Notes: generated from the sequence alone by a model not told the origin. DNA of 64,000 nt from Scylla paramamosain (GCF_035594125.1 NC_087161.1:8462001-8526000); one strand, 5' to 3'. Positions 23,697-38,454 are shown, counted from the stretch's first letter. Made by a program: numbers and translations.

Positions 23697-24150
23697 CAGT
23701 GAAAGCCCTCTTATCCGGCATCACCGGGACCGCCGAGATGCCGGATACTTGAATATTGCCGGATACTTGAATAGAAGTAAAATTATGTCCACAATCACCC
23801 CCCTACACTCACGCATCTTACCATAACAAAGATCAGCTGATCTGATCAGCTGCATAAGTGTAAGCACAACATGCTTCCCCTTTTCTACAATTTTAGGCAT
23901 GATGAAGGCGTCAGGCGATAAACAGTGCACACGCGGGACTGAGTCACTGAGTAACCACAGTGCAGTGGGCTGCGGGTGGCGCGAAGCAGTGCGCTCTGGT
24001 GGCGAGGGGACAAAGTATGCCTCGCGTGGGAATTTTAATCGATTTTATGAGTACACATTGATTTTTTATTGATTTTTAGGTTTGGGGAAAAATGTGCTGG
24101 ATACTTGAAGCTGCCGGATACTCAAATGCCGGATGAGAGGGATTTTACTG
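23697..24150 (-). mobile_element. pogo/Tigger-type MITE, copy 2, nested in hAT
   Basis: The terminal repeats are CAGTGAAAGCCCTCT and the complement of CAGTAAAATCCCTCT, flanked by TA at 23695-23696 and 24151-24152. It is 454 bp. Unlike copy 1 it keeps a minus-strand segment near 23860-23905 reading MPKIVEKGKHVVLTL, which resembles the start of a CENP-B/Tigger-type transposase. That supports the pogo/Tigger assignment and derivation by internal deletion of an autonomous element. Confidence 0.87.
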
Positions 24151-24201
24151 TAGATGAAAACCTCTCCTCCCCCCCTCCCAATGTAGGTGAAACTTTCCCC
24201 C

Positions 24202-24313
<112 letters not shown>

Positions 24314-24369
24314 ACTAAGTATGGAAATACAAAGCTCAGTACTCAGAAACATAATTCTTACCTTTCTTA

Positions 24370-25760
24370 TTGTGATAGGTGAGCTTGTTTCTGGCAACAG
24401 AGACCATCAATGTCTGGAACTATGTTAACTGCAGACGCATGTTAGGTACTGCATCCAACTTGCTTCGGTATTTGTTCTTGGTTGTAGCGTAACGGAAGAA
24501 AGCTACTTTACACATATTTGTTGTTGCAAAGATGTTTCAAGATGTTTCAATGCTCGTTTTGCTAATTCGGGGTACTCATGCAGTAAGCTTATCCAGAAAG
24601 GAAGGAGAGAGTCCTTGTCGTATTTAGTTTTCAAAGTAAGGTCAGCTGAAATGTCAATCAGCTGTTCTTTTTCAGTCACCCATGAATGGATTACGTAGCC
24701 ATGTCAGAGGGTCTGATTGCTTTGGAAAGTACTCTCGTAAATTATCCTTTAATTGTAAGTGCAAAATCATTTACTCTCTTGTACTGGCAGCCAGTTCTAA
24801 GGAGTTTTCGTTCAGGAATGCATGGCAATTTGGCACTCAGTTTGTCTTTTCTTTACACAGCCAATCCAGAACTCAGTCTTAAGAAGAAAGGATTCAATTA
24901 TGTCTTGAACATTCAAAATATTGATAGCAGAACCTTGTAACGATTATTAAGGTCATTTAACTTCAAAAATATGTCTGCAAGATAGGTCACCTTAAATACC
25001 TAAACTTCGTAAATGATATGGCTCGACAGATGATTTGTGCTCCCTCAGAAATACTTCAATCTCATTTCTCAATTCATACACACGTGAAGGAATTTTAGAG
25101 ATAACCAGCGCACCTCTGTATGTAATAACAGGGTTTTGTGGATGGACCCCATCTCCTGACACATTGAGGCAAACACTCGAGGATGAAGAGGTCTAGCCTT
25201 GATGAAATTTTAGTAAAGATTCTGCAATTGTACGAGCTTCCCCAGCCCTGGCAATGTGATAACTTACGCGGTATGAGAGTTCAAGTGCCTTTCTATTATC
25301 TTGGTAAGCAACTTTCTTGATGGAAGCAATATCTTTCTTTAATTGATCTCGTTTTCTTACGAAATAATCACTGCATTTGCTAACTGTGGGTATTTGGTTT
25401 CAAGGTACCCTCTCAATTTTGCAGGATTCAAGCTACTATTAGCCAAAACTTGATTACATTCAACACATTGTCCATCAGGAGCATTTTCGTTTCCAACTGA
25501 CATGAAGCCAAATTTAATGTAATTGTCATCAAACTTGTGCTTCTTTGAATTTCCAGTACCTGATTTACTATCTCTTGATTCTTGTGTTACATAAGTAGAG
25601 ATATGTAGTTCATGCAGGGATTGTGTTTCATCACTAGGTACACCTGTCTGGTCAGCATGCTTACTCTCTACTTACAGTAGAAACAGTAGATGTGTTATCA
25701 AATTTATCACCTTGCAACTTTGGTCGTAAGGTGTGGTATTTCAACCAGTTTTTCATCTTA
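24370..25760 (-). pseudogene. hAT transposase, ZBED5/FAM200-like, decayed
   Basis: Reading from about 25760 leftwards, KHKFDDNYIKFGF is followed by a BED-type zinc finger start CVECNQVLANSSLNP and LRGYLETKYPQL. Further on come IHKTLLLHTEVRWLS (a very conserved hAT core block) and a C-terminal SLLPFWISLLHEYPELA. This order is that of ZBED5/FAM200-type hAT transposases, which bind the ends and cut and paste. Many stops and frameshifts (for example after the BED region near 25370) make it inactive. Confidence 0.82.
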
Positions 25761-25910
25761 AAGATTTGATAATGCAATGAACAGCACGAACGCAGCGCAA
25801 TACGCGTTTCATGAGGCCCGCGGTTGTACAGGCTAGTACGAGCCAGCGGTAGGACTGGGACACGTACAGACGCTGAATGGACGTGTACACTTCACATACT
25901 GTCAGTAAGT

Positions 25911-25915
<5 letters not shown>

Positions 25916-25960
<45 letters not shown>
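25916..25960. repeat. TC microsatellite
   Basis: About 45 bp of CT repeats inside the hAT element. Confidence 0.95.
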
Positions 25961-25965
<5 letters not shown>

Positions 25966-26134
25966 TGCAAATGATTTCATCCCTTTGATATTTAATTTTA
26001 TCCATTCCTGTTCATATAAAATTATAAATAAGTAAAAGTAAGCTTTTGTCAAACGTGTTTAAGTTTTTGCCACAGAACTCTTGAAAGGTCTTCATGGAAC
26101 TCCGGGGTTACGCGGAACAGTTTGAGAACCACTG

Positions 26135-26142
26135 GCTTAGAA
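26135..26142. repeat. hAT target-site duplication, right
   Basis: GCTTAGAA, identical to 23593-23600. Confidence 0.92.
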
Positions 26143-26350
26143 GATCATTGATGAATAATAGGTAGAGAGGGGGTGACAGAAAACCACTGTTAAATAGACT
26201 TAAGAACAATGACCGCTTACCAGTGCTGCAATAAAATGGTCAGAAAAGAAACTTGAGGTTAAGTTAGAGGGAAGTAGTGAAGACGTAAGGGGGTAGTTTG
26301 GAAATCAAAGCTTTGTGTGAGTTTCATCAAAATTCCTCAGAGAAGACCAA

Positions 26351-27395
26351 GTGAAAGTTAATTTAGGATGGAATATGAGAGTAAATTAAAACAATCCTGA
26401 GGATTGATAAAACGAAGGAGACTGACTGAGAAAAAGGATGAAATTATTCGCAATGGTGAGAGAGTGAGGAAAGGTGGTAAGTGCAATGGAATGGGTGAAG
26501 GGGAGAGAATGAGGTATCACTCACTGTCCCTTTTATCGTGAATAGATGCAATATAATGAAATTTTGTCACAGAAACACATCTTTCACGTTTTTTTTTCTT
26601 TTTCCGTTCTCTCTCTGTTTCTACCGCTAACTATATTGTTATCTCCCAGAGCCTAAGTCCCCAAATTGTGTGCACAGTATAACTCCTTTCACAGACTGAA
26701 CCCTGGAACAATTCCTATGCGCCTTATATGTGGGTGAAATATATGAAAAAAAATTTTTGTCCATACATCAACTCAGCTTAGTTGTATCAAAAGTATTAAA
26801 CAATAAGCATTTTATTTATGAGGCACATTTTATTTATGAGATATATAATGGACATTAAGATGGTATTATTCTGCACCGCCCCATCAAGGAGGGTATCATA
26901 GCACCATGCCAGTTTGACTCCAGCCACCATCATGGAAAGATTGGAAGATTGTGATCTACATTTGTCGTTATGTTTTTGAAAATGGCTGCTTTTATCTTCA
27001 CTATTTCCTCTCTTAGTGAGTGTTAATATATATTATTTCTTAGTAGGTTGTATGACGATTTCAGATGCCAGCGGTGAGAAAAAGCGTGTGACTCCCGCGG
27101 TACATACACTTAGGTAATGTTAAATTAGGGGCACGTTCCAAGGAAGTTTACATAAGCTAACGGAGCAAGTTTTTTGGGGGTGATGATGTCACTGATGGCT
27201 AACGGAGGCTCACAGTCCCAAGGGATAATACACTCCCCCACATGGTGGTTACTGTTAATAAAGAAACATCATCAACTCTCTCAGGATTCTGTTGCCTCTC
27301 TTGTCTCTCCTCTTCTTGCCTCCTCAAAACTTAATTTCTTTTATGAATAGTGTCCACAACATCTAGTACAGGATCGTCAGTGAGCTCTTTTGCTA
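26351..27395. other. unassigned DNA
   Basis: No domain recognised. ATTTTATTTATGAG is duplicated near 26810-26840. Confidence 0.4.
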
Positions 27396-27399
27396 TTAA
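27396..27399. repeat. possible piggyBac target TTAA and element end
   Basis: TTAA is followed by CCCATTAAATCCCGAG. piggyBac elements insert at TTAA and often start with CCC. It lies about 400 bp beyond the end of the transposase. The matching opposite end was not found, so this is tentative. Confidence 0.35.
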
Positions 27400-28303
27400 C
27401 CCATTAAATCCCGAGCATGAATCCAACTGGAATTTTTGAACGAAATTTGAGACAAGGCTTACTCATGAGTCCCTTATTGATAATCAAGTCCATTTTTTCC
27501 CTTATTTTAATAAGAAATACGATTTCTTGGTACGTACATATATGTACGCATGGGAGGTAGACCGGGGGTAACATACATAAGACACAAGCAATTTCTAACT
27601 AAAAAATGCATGTAAATACATTGTTTATTTCCCTTTACTTGTTAATCTTTTATAAAACTGTTCACATTATTTTGTTAAGCTCTATTTCGTTTAGGAAAAT
27701 TTTAACCCACAGAAAAAAAAAAAAAAATAATAATAAAAACATATTTAACTTCTGATAGACCCATTTCACTTTTACTCAAGAACACTTATGTTTTAGATTG
27801 AACTAGGACCGATGATGGTCTTCAAAGGAGTTAGCGCAGAGTCCCACATCACATTTTCTGCATCTGTAGATGCATCTGGCCCTGCACCCCTTGCAAATGT
27901 TCCTTTTCTATGTCTTGATGATAAGGTGGCCAATATCGTCATATCTTATTTTATCCCTGTTTTGTGAAGTGTGAAGGGACGTCATCTTTGTCACCATTTG
28001 GGATTCACCTTGATTTAACACAAGCACCTCCACACATGACCTGATGAAATCCAGCAGGGGATCTTTTCTATGTCCTTCAGGATGCCATCAACTTTCCTGT
28101 ACATGCACAAGGCTTGCGTCATCTGGACGTTCAAAAACCAGTTGTACGAGTATATACACCAATACCACTTTCTGTTTCGCGTGTGGATGGCATGGCATTA
28201 AACTAGGTTGTTAATGAGATCTACTCCGCCCATGTGATTGTTGTACACCCTCAGCATGTGAGGCTGGTCAACTTCGATCTTTTTCTTTGCATCACGAGAG
28301 TAC

Positions 28304-28319
28304 CTAGAAAAAATAATGA

Positions 28320-28413
<94 letters not shown>

Positions 28414-28555
28414 AATAAATGTAAGCTATACCTAAATCCAAAGAATAATTATACGTAAATAGCGTTAGTGAGTAAACTTTTGGAAAATGATTGGGAATTA
28501 TAGATTGATATCTATAAATCATTTCAATTCCCTCCCACAAAACTTTTTGATTTAC
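28304..28555 (-). other. piggyBac intron 2 with TA microsatellite
   Basis: 252 bp, GTAAAT to CTAG on the minus strand. The TA tract fills 28324-28411. Confidence 0.8.
28324..28411. repeat. TA microsatellite
   Basis: An 88-bp TA tract within piggyBac intron 2. Confidence 0.97.
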
Positions 28556-30042
28556 CTGTTGCACTTCCCCAAAGGTTCGGCGTCCACATAGTTGCCCGCA
28601 ACGTAAACAGGTCCTCCATCTTTCCAGGTCACGATGACCTTGTCCTCGTCAATATAGGTAGACTTCGTCTCACCTCTCTTCATACTTGAAGCCTCCTGCT
28701 TGGATGGGACATCAATGTGGTAGAGCATGATCTGCTTCATTGTGTCCAGAACACGGACCTTCCTTTTATTCGCCAGGTTGTCCATCAGATCAAATCTAGT
28801 GAACAGATTGTCAACCACGATCTTTAATCCTTCTGCCATGTTGACTTTCTGTACCAATCTATAGACAATGTCAGGTCCTTGCCCCAGCCCGTACTTGAAG
28901 ACCTGAGTCTTGGCTCCTCCATAGGGAGTGCAGATTATGAGCTCACCAAATGTGGTCACCAGGACCCAAACTTTGAAACCAAAACGTGTTGGCTTGCCTT
29001 TCATGAACTGTTTGAGGGGGTGAGGGCCAAAATACCTTATCATTGACTCGTCCACACTGACAAACTCCGTCCTCTCTCCATACTTGGTCGCCGTGTCATT
29101 TATGTTTCTGAAAAGCATGGCTACTTTCCAGAAAGGGTCGTCTTCGTTAGGCTTGTTCAAGTTGGCAAAGTGAGTGTACCGCATTACATCATCATATGCA
29201 TTTCTGGACATGGCCTTCTTTACAAGTGCGTTGTTGGTGTCCTCGCGTCTTCGCCAGTACATGTGCTTCCGAGATGCCGTCAGATATCCACTCAAGTACA
29301 TAATGGCGTGGCTGGCGCGAATCATATTCCTATTGGCCCTTGACCAAAAATCCTGGTTGTTTTGGCGGCCTGCATATCTCTTAGTCTCCTTGACAATCTT
29401 GTCAATGCAAGAATCAGGCAGAAACAGAATGAGATAATCGTAAGAGTCCTAATCACATCGGGGTCAATAGGAAGAGTTGTCTTTGTCCATTTCTCAACGC
29501 AGAAAGGGGGGATTTTCTTTCCTAGGTCATTTTTTGACTTAGACTGCATCCTCTTTCCATTCTTAATCCTGGGAAGCTTTCTCATATCCCCCTGGGTCAT
29601 GATCTGGTCCTCATTTTCACTGGAGTCACTGGCAGCCACATGATTGACTCGTGGGCGTTGCTTTTGACTAGAATTGCTGGTAAAAGAGATGCGCGCGGGG
29701 CCACTGGAAGGTCCCTCCATGAGGTCGTCAGGGTCAGTAGTCTTCCACCTTTTTCAGTTTTTTCTCCTTTCTTCTAGTAGCACGTAACCGCACATCATCA
29801 ACAGTTGAAGCTTGATCATCGTCATAATCATCCTCCTGGTGAAAGGTCACTAATTCTACCTGGCGGTTGAGGATCCCCCTACCAAGGTGATTTGGATTTT
29901 TTACACCGGACTCTTATTCTCGCTGTCCTCGTCAGTCAGGCCTCCGATATCTTGAGATGACATGAGGAAAACATCAGTAGGATGATTAGGTGGATCTTCT
30001 TCCAATTGTGCGATGATTTCCTGGACTGTTAGGCTATTAGCT

Positions 30043-30764
<722 letters not shown>

Positions 30765-30808
30765 CTCTTATGATATAATCCAACCCGGCGATCATGTAGT
30801 CCGTCCAT

Positions 30809-31585
<777 letters not shown>

Positions 31586-32210
31586 GTTATAATCCCTTGT
31601 GACACCCCATATTTTTATATTTTATTCGCTGCGAGGCTGCAGCTGAGGTGTGGCTGAGCCATATGATAGTATGTACATGTATGAGTTCATTTTCTTATAC
31701 CTATTATGATTGTTGCTATTGCAGTGATTACTAGACGTATTATTATTTATCATTTATTTATTCATTCATTTATTACGCTTCTATTCATTATTTTGTTTGT
31801 GGGCCTAGTTAGTCACAGTCTGCTCCCTGAGCTAGTCAGTTATGCTCTCTGTATCAAGGATACTTTCAATATACTTGAGCAGTTATACGTAGTGTTTTCT
31901 GTTTCCTCAGCACCTGGACAATCCTTCTGTGACTTGTGCCCTCAGACATCATGTCATGCACCAGTGTACTGTCCACTTTGGTCACATGGGATCAAGACGG
32001 TGCGGAAGGCTCCCCTGGGTACAATAGCAAGTAAAATAATTTGGCACCAACTGCACACTGCGGTCCAGCGTCCAGTTACAGCTCAACTGCACACTCTACC
32101 AGCAGACAGGTATCATACTGGACGCCGCGGACCAGTTCGTGCTGCCTATTTGTTGGGAACGTTTCACATCACCTTCACCATCAGCTGGCTTCGGAAGCAG
32201 AAGATTGTTT
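31586..32210. other. unassigned DNA
   Basis: No domain recognised on either strand. Confidence 0.4.
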
Positions 32211-32214
32211 TTAT

Positions 32215-32390
<176 letters not shown>

Positions 32391-32589
32391 GCAGTTTATA
32401 TTTTTTAATGAAGGGTGTGTGTGTAATTAGGTGCATGTAGTCCTGTGTGAAGGAAGAGAGTTGTCTTTAGAGTGCAGGCTTTGATTGCCCCTAGTGCTGT
32501 GAGACACACAGGGAAACGTTCAGTGAGGTCACAGCTGGGTTATTGATGAGTTCATAATAACGTTTCTGGGCTCTCATCTGTGGCCTCTC
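32391..32589. other. unassigned DNA
   Basis: No feature seen. Confidence 0.4.
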
Positions 32590-33420
32590 TACATCCCTAC
32601 ATCTCTACACCGACGGCTTCAAGATGAGTGAACATGTAGGTGCAAGTATGTGGTTGAATAAATGTCCCTAAGGTTCAGACTGCCTTCCCATACATCCGCA
32701 TTTTCTGCTGAACTTTTTGCTATTGATTGAGCCATAGATTTTGCAATAAATTCACGTCACCAGTCAAATGTCATTTTATCGAACTCTACGGCAGCCCTTC
32801 AAGCAATAAAGTTTGGCTACACGGATACAAATGAGATCCAGAGCAAAATCATTAATAAGCTGAATTCTTGTTGTATGATGTTCTCACTTGTTTGGGAACA
32901 TGGACATTCTAGTATACACAGGAATGAACAGGCTGACATGCTGGGTAGGTCTGCTGCAGGGCTCAAGGGAGCGTGGAACCTCCTTTGGGATCTGCAGTTA
33001 TGTCTCTCAATTGTTAAATTATCAGGAAAACTCTTGTGACAGTGTCATTAGGACAACCTACACCTCCGTACACTCAAACCCATCCTGGGTGAGTGGGCCT
33101 CTTCCATTCGCCCCACAAGGCGAGAGGAGGTAGTCCTCGCACGCCTCAGGATGGGCTGCATCCTCCCTACACATATGGTCCTCTACATAGCCAACGCATT
33201 TCCACCACAATGTACCACCTGTAACATTACCCTCTCTATTGAGAACATCCTGCTTCACTGTGTGCATTATTTGGAGGAGAGGCGGTCCTTGGCAGCTTAC
33301 TGTCGGGCCCGAGGCCTTCCGCTAATCCAGATAACCTTTTTGGGTGATGAGCTCCTGGATGTGGTCAATAGATTGATGATTTTTCTGATTGTGACCAGTT
33401 TAATCAGTGAGTTGTAATGT
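32590..33420 (+). pseudogene. LINE RNase H and C-terminal zinc region remnant
   Basis: Near 32605 the sequence reads YTDGFKMSEHVGASMW, the first RNase H strand (TDGS in active enzymes). Near 32895-32950 a shifted frame reads HGHSSIHRNEQADMLGR, the HxGxxGNExAD block. After a frameshift, 33151-33417 reads CTTCNITLSIENILLHC, a Cys/His zinc motif typical of the end of LINE pol proteins, then RARGLPL. RNase H-bearing LINEs of the I/Jockey/R1 group have this C-terminus. No matching RT lies upstream, so it is 5'-truncated. Multiple frame breaks are present. Confidence 0.75.
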
Positions 33421-33749
33421 ACATGTATATATTACGACACATGTATATCATGTACTATGTAAAATGCACTATAAAATGATGAAATATGTAAATAAAATTG
33501 TGTAAATAAGTGTATGAAAGTGTGTATGCATTGTGTACTGCGTGTTCCCCATTTATGTAAATACACATGAGTATATACATAATACCTAGTGATGCTATGT
33601 AGCCTCCCTACCTGTGTGCAAGTGTGTTATCCTTCCCTCCTCCTTGCCCTGACAAAGGACAATAGTTTTGTGATAGGATTAGGAACTCTGTATGTATCTG
33701 AATAGTCGAACCGTCCCAAGAAACCACAAGCTATGTCATATACATAATT
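33421..33749. other. unassigned AT-rich DNA
   Basis: Many short ATGTATATA/GTAAAT-like words, possibly a LINE 3' UTR. Confidence 0.35.
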
Positions 33750-33945
33750 CATTCTCAGACCAGCAGGGAGGTGCTCACTCAGTGATAGCAAAACGCAAAT
33801 GAGGCATCGAATCGTAAGTCTGGCACGCTGTTCATGCATGCGTTTATCCCAAGTGCTGGAAATTCATCCTTAGACCAGGAAGAAGATGCTCACTCTATGA
33901 TGGCAGAATGCAAATAAAAGCATCGAATCGTACGTCTGGTGCTGC
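33750..33945. repeat. direct repeat, 115-bp offset, two diverged copies
   Basis: Blocks AGACCAG, GTGCTCACTC or ATGCTCACTC, CGCAAATGA or TGCAAATAA, then GCATCGAATCGTA and GTCTGG recur at 33750 and 33865. Confidence 0.65.
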
Positions 33946-34150
33946 TGCAAGCTGTTGCTGTTAATATTTTTATAAATCGGTTTTATACATTATGCAGCCT
34001 ATATCTGCCTCCAAGTGTTAATATTGAAAGGAATGACCTTGATAACATTGTAAATTGGAGACAGTACCCATTTCCATAGTTAAACCAATACTTTTACAAC
34101 AATAGATCTTTCTCTTTCTTGATTTTAATTAAAGTGTTGTACCAGATTTA

Positions 34151-34976
34151 TAGAGGGTGTAACACGAGTTTCTGCAAATACTGAAAGAGGTGAAAGAAAG
34201 TGTAATTCTAAGTAGAAAATGTTTCTATACACATATGCATTTTAAGGCTTTGTTTACCCGTCAGAGGAGTTGAAAATGTATGCGACTCGCGGGTGTGCTC
34301 TGCGTGTAGCTATAAGGTGACGGACAGATAGTTGCATTGTCGCAGCCTCGGATGTGCCACTTGGTCAAATTACGAATGGTTTAATCTTATTTTTTGCAAG
34401 CTGTGGAATATTACAGTATTTTATAAAAAGACAAATGGTATTAAAAAGGATGTAATTTACCGATAAACATTACATGACAACAATATTGCGGGGATTAAAA
34501 GTACTCCTGTAAAATGCTACGTGGTATCATCACTCAGCTGTTTTCAAGGTCGCTTGGATTCGCTCCCCCCCCTTCCTCCCTCGCTTCGATGATGCCACGG
34601 AGCATTTTAAAGGAGTACTTTTAATCACCGCAGTAATGTTGTTGTGTAATGCTTATCGCTAAATTACGTGCTTTTTAATACCATTTGTCTTGTTATAAGA
34701 TACTGTAATATTTCACAGTTTGAAAAAAAATAAATAAAAAAATAAGATTAAGCCATTCATAATTTGACCAAGTGGCACCTCCGAGGCTGACAGTGCAAGT
34801 CTGTCTGTCACCTCATAGTTACACGCAGAGCATACCCGCGAGTCCCATACATTTTCAACTCCTCTGATGGGTAAACAAAGCCTTAAAATACATATGTGCA
34901 TAGAAAATTTTCTACTTAGAATTACACATTCTTTCACCTCTTTCAGTATTTGCAGAAACTCACGTTACACCCTGTA
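34151..34976. mobile_element. 826-bp long foldback element
   Basis: The whole segment is one long inverted repeat. The left arm (34151 to about 34540) and right arm (about 34585-34976) pair over about 390 bp with scattered mismatches and short indels. The loop is a pyrimidine-rich segment with CTCCCCCCCC. The tips read TAGAGGGTGTAAC and, complemented, TACAGGGTGTAAC, and each is preceded by TA, which fits a TA target duplication. There is no coding sequence. A non-autonomous element with a mariner-like TA preference is the best guess. Confidence 0.85.
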
Positions 34977-35184
34977 TATGGGCAATCATTTCTCAATTTT
35001 ATTAGTCAACTGATTCTGCACCACAGTTACGTCCTCCCCAATGGCGTTAGATAAAGCGGATTGGCACATATTCACGGAACTCAGCAACCCTGCCTTCTGT
35101 AGATGAGATAGGAAATTGTGATGAGGCAGTAACATTCACTGATGTCTTGCACTCTGCTGCTCTTCAATCCGTTCCAAAGACCTC

Positions 35185-36600
35185 TTGTCATCCTGTTCCT
35201 TGGTGGAATGCAAATTGTATAGCTGCCATTCGAGAAAAGCATGCTGCCTTTTCTTGCCTTCGACAATATTGTGGAGACATCCACTGCTTGGAGGTGCCTG
35301 TGCACGTCGCACCTTAAAGATTGCTTGGTTGGAGTCTTGGGAGATTTTTGTCACTTCCATCACAGTATGCACTTCACTCACCGAGGTCTTCAACAGTCCT
35401 CAAAATATCTAGGAAGTATTCTGCATCTCCCCCAACTGTTGTATCCCATGATGGGGGGACAGTGGCAGACCATAAGCCAGTTGCCGACCTGTTTGTTGAG
35501 CATTTTCCTAGTGTTTCTAGAAAGGATCCAACTGCACCATTGGCACTTCATTGTCGACATTTGGAATCTGCTGGCATCAATTTTGCCTTCCCTGGTGGAA
35601 AGACCTATAACATCCCATTTTCTTTGAGCTACGCATGTGTTTCTCCCAGTGCTATGATTCATCCCTGAGTTCAGATGACATCCCATATTCCTTTTTGCGC
35701 CACATGTCCGATGAAGCTTTTACCTCTTTACTTGACCTCTATAACTTTATTTGGAATAGCGGTGATTTTCCATCTTCTTGGGGTGTGGCTGTAATTATTC
35801 CCATTCCAAAGCCTGGAAAAGATCTTCAGTTAACGACCAGTTATCGCCCCATTTCTTTAACTTCATGCATTTGTAAGTTGCTGGAAAAAATGGTGATCGT
35901 CAAACTTATGTGGTACTTGGAGAGAAGCAATTACTTGTCTCCTATTCAGTAGGGTTTTTAGGAAAATAAGGTCCATGACTGATGCTTCATTGTCTCTGGA
36001 ATCTTCCATCTGTGAGGCATTTGTTAATAAACATCACCATATCACATGTTTTTTTTTCATTTAGAGAAAGCTTATGTATGACACAGCCTGGCATCATGGC
36101 ATTTTACTTAATCTGTTCGAGTTTGGTCTCCATGGCCGACTCCCTGTTTTTATACAAGTTTTTATCTTGTCGTTTTTTATGGGTACAGGTTAGTGGCGAT
36201 CTGTCAGTTCGCCCACTTGAAGATGGCATGCAGCAAGGAAGTATATTTAGTGTCACACTTTTCGCTGTAGCTATAGACAGTGTCACTGGTGTACTTCCAG
36301 AAGGAGTTCGTGGTACCTTATATGTCGATGACTTGTCTATCTCCTTTTCTGCGGCGCGGATGCCACTGATTGAGAGGAAGCTGCAGGTGGGAATCAATAG
36401 GATTTCTCAGTGGGCCGCAACTCGGGGATTTCGTTTCTCGGCTTCGAAGACTGTGGCCATACATTTTTGCCGCCTTGTACCTATATGATAGAAGAATCTC
36501 TTGTGCGGAGGAAACTCCTTTCCTGGGACTTATATTTGACAGTCGCTTGTATGAAGGCGCTGTCATGTCTAAGAGTTTTGGCTCATACTTCTTGGGGCGT
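35185..36600 (+). pseudogene. LINE reverse transcriptase
   Basis: 35635-35952 gives SSDDIPYSFLRHMSDEAFT, then FPSSWGVAVIIPIPKPGKD and YRPISLTSCICKLLEKM, the classic fingers/palm start of LINE RTs. 35982-36488 continues with a damaged catalytic region: DLSVRPLEDGMQQGSIFSV matches the GVPQGSxLS block (here GMQQGS), and GTLYVDDLSISFSA is the YVDD motif. It ends with ISQWAATRGFRFSASKT. A stop at 35950, and the lost YAFV-type segment between the two frames, show decay. RT copies LINE RNA at the target site. Confidence 0.82.
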
Positions 36601-37119
36601 TGACAGACACACCCTCCTGGCCTTGCATCGAACTCTTATTCTTTTGAAATTGGAGTACAGTTGTGAAATTTATTTGTCTGCTACTGAGGCTCGGCTTCTT
36701 GTGTTGGGTTCGCTGCACAACGCTGATATCCGCCTGGCAACTTCCGCTCATCCCAATCCCTAGCTTACTGGTGTATGCTGGTGTTCTCCATGGGATTTGT
36801 GTCACCAGTCCATATTACTGAGGTGCTGGTATCGAGTCCAACGTCTTCCTGAATTAGTCTCTTGTATGTCAATCTCCTGCGATTGACGTTCTCAACTATT
36901 TATTTCTCACCCGAGTTTTCCTAAACCTTCGGTTTCAGGATTGCATCTGCTATGGTGACATTAAATGTGCCTTACCTTTCTGTATGTCCCTCTCGATTCC
37001 CTAGAGTTGCTTATTGGCAATTCCCCCATCTTTCTCTCTGTGGTCCTGCTAGTAAGAACTTACTACCAGATTGTGAGCCCCATGCATTATTCTTAGAACA
37101 CTATTCTGCACATTCTGAC

Positions 37120-37957
37120 TCCGTCCCTGTATTTACAGATGGTTCAAAATCTGATGCAGTGGTCGGATTTGGTGTTATCTTCCCTTTGTTCTGTTGAGGT
37201 GGTAACCTCCCCGGTGTTGCTTCAGTTTTTACGACAGAGCTGTCTGCCATTATCCTAGCTTTAAGGATTATTTTTACTCTTCACACCCCATTATGAGCGA
37301 CTCCCGCAGTGTTCTTTCTGCTATTTAAACTTTGAGTTCCTCTTCTCTTCATCGACCTGTTTTATCAGTTCTTCACTGGCTCTGCCTTTTACAGCGCAGA
37401 GGTTACTCCATCAGGTTTTGTTGGGTCTCAGCACACATTGGTATTCTGGGGAGTGGGAAGGCAGATAGACTGCCTAAGGAAATAGCAACTTGGGCCGCTC
37501 CTTTCATCCCTATCCCATTTCACGACTTACATTCCAGCATAAGGATGGCAGTTCATGCAAGATGGTAGAGCAAGTGGGAAACTTTGATTGCCTTTACGAA
37601 GATGGGGAGGTTAATTCTATTGCTTCCTGTCCGTGAACGTATGTCCATGTGCGGGAGCGTCGCTCAGAGCCTGCACTAGCTTGTCTCCGGACGGGTCACA
37701 TGTGTCTCACCCATGGTTACCTTGTCCCTGGAAACCCAACCATTTTGTAATGACTGCTTAGTTCCCCTTACAGTGCGACACTTTGTAGTGGAGTGTCCTC
37801 GTCTGGTGGAGTTGGGGGAGTGATATCTTTTCCATTGTCGTGATGAGGATGGGACTTTCCAGATGTTGCTGTCGCTGATACTTGGAGAGAGGGCTCTCTC
37901 TCCGGGACATGAGGTTCTTATATTTGTGGTGAAGGCTGGTCTTTTAAACAAATTATA
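37120..37957 (+). pseudogene. LINE RNase H domain and C-terminus
   Basis: PVFTDGSKSDAVVGFGVIF (first RNase H strand with TDGSK) is interrupted by a stop at 37195. TELSAIILAL and a SDSRSVLSAI-like block follow in other frames, then FCWVSAHIGILGSGKADRL at 37404-37480, where the usual GNExAD has become GSGKAD. The zinc-like C-terminus lies near 37740-37800. Known for I-clade LINEs; inactive here. Confidence 0.75.
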
Positions 37958-38454
37958 GTTTACCCTTTAACTGTTCTTCTATTTATTTTAAAAGAAATAC
38001 AATATTGAGCAGAACTTTATCCTTGCACTGGGAGATCATGAAGGCAAGTGAGAAACAAACATAACGAACAACGTTGGGTCTTGGATCCTGGGTCAGTATC
38101 TTGGGCATAAAAATGAACAGCGTCAGATATCTGGGTCAGTGGGGTCAGTGTCTTGTGCACTTCACAAACAACGGCAGACACAATGGTCTGGGTTAGTGGG
38201 GTCAGTACCCACTCACTTTAAATCAAATCAAATGAATTAGGTAATACATTAACATACCAAACCTCTCATTTTTAGCACTTCAGGTTCTGATGGTTCATCC
38301 CATTTCTTTTTTTTTTTTTTTTTTTTTTTTTTATGTGTACATTCTCTTTTTAGTGATTTTTAATATTTTAACCATCCCATAATTTTTATATAAATATTTT
38401 AACCAACAATCTTTGCGGCTTTTAAAGTTTCTTAGCGGCGACATATGACCGCGA

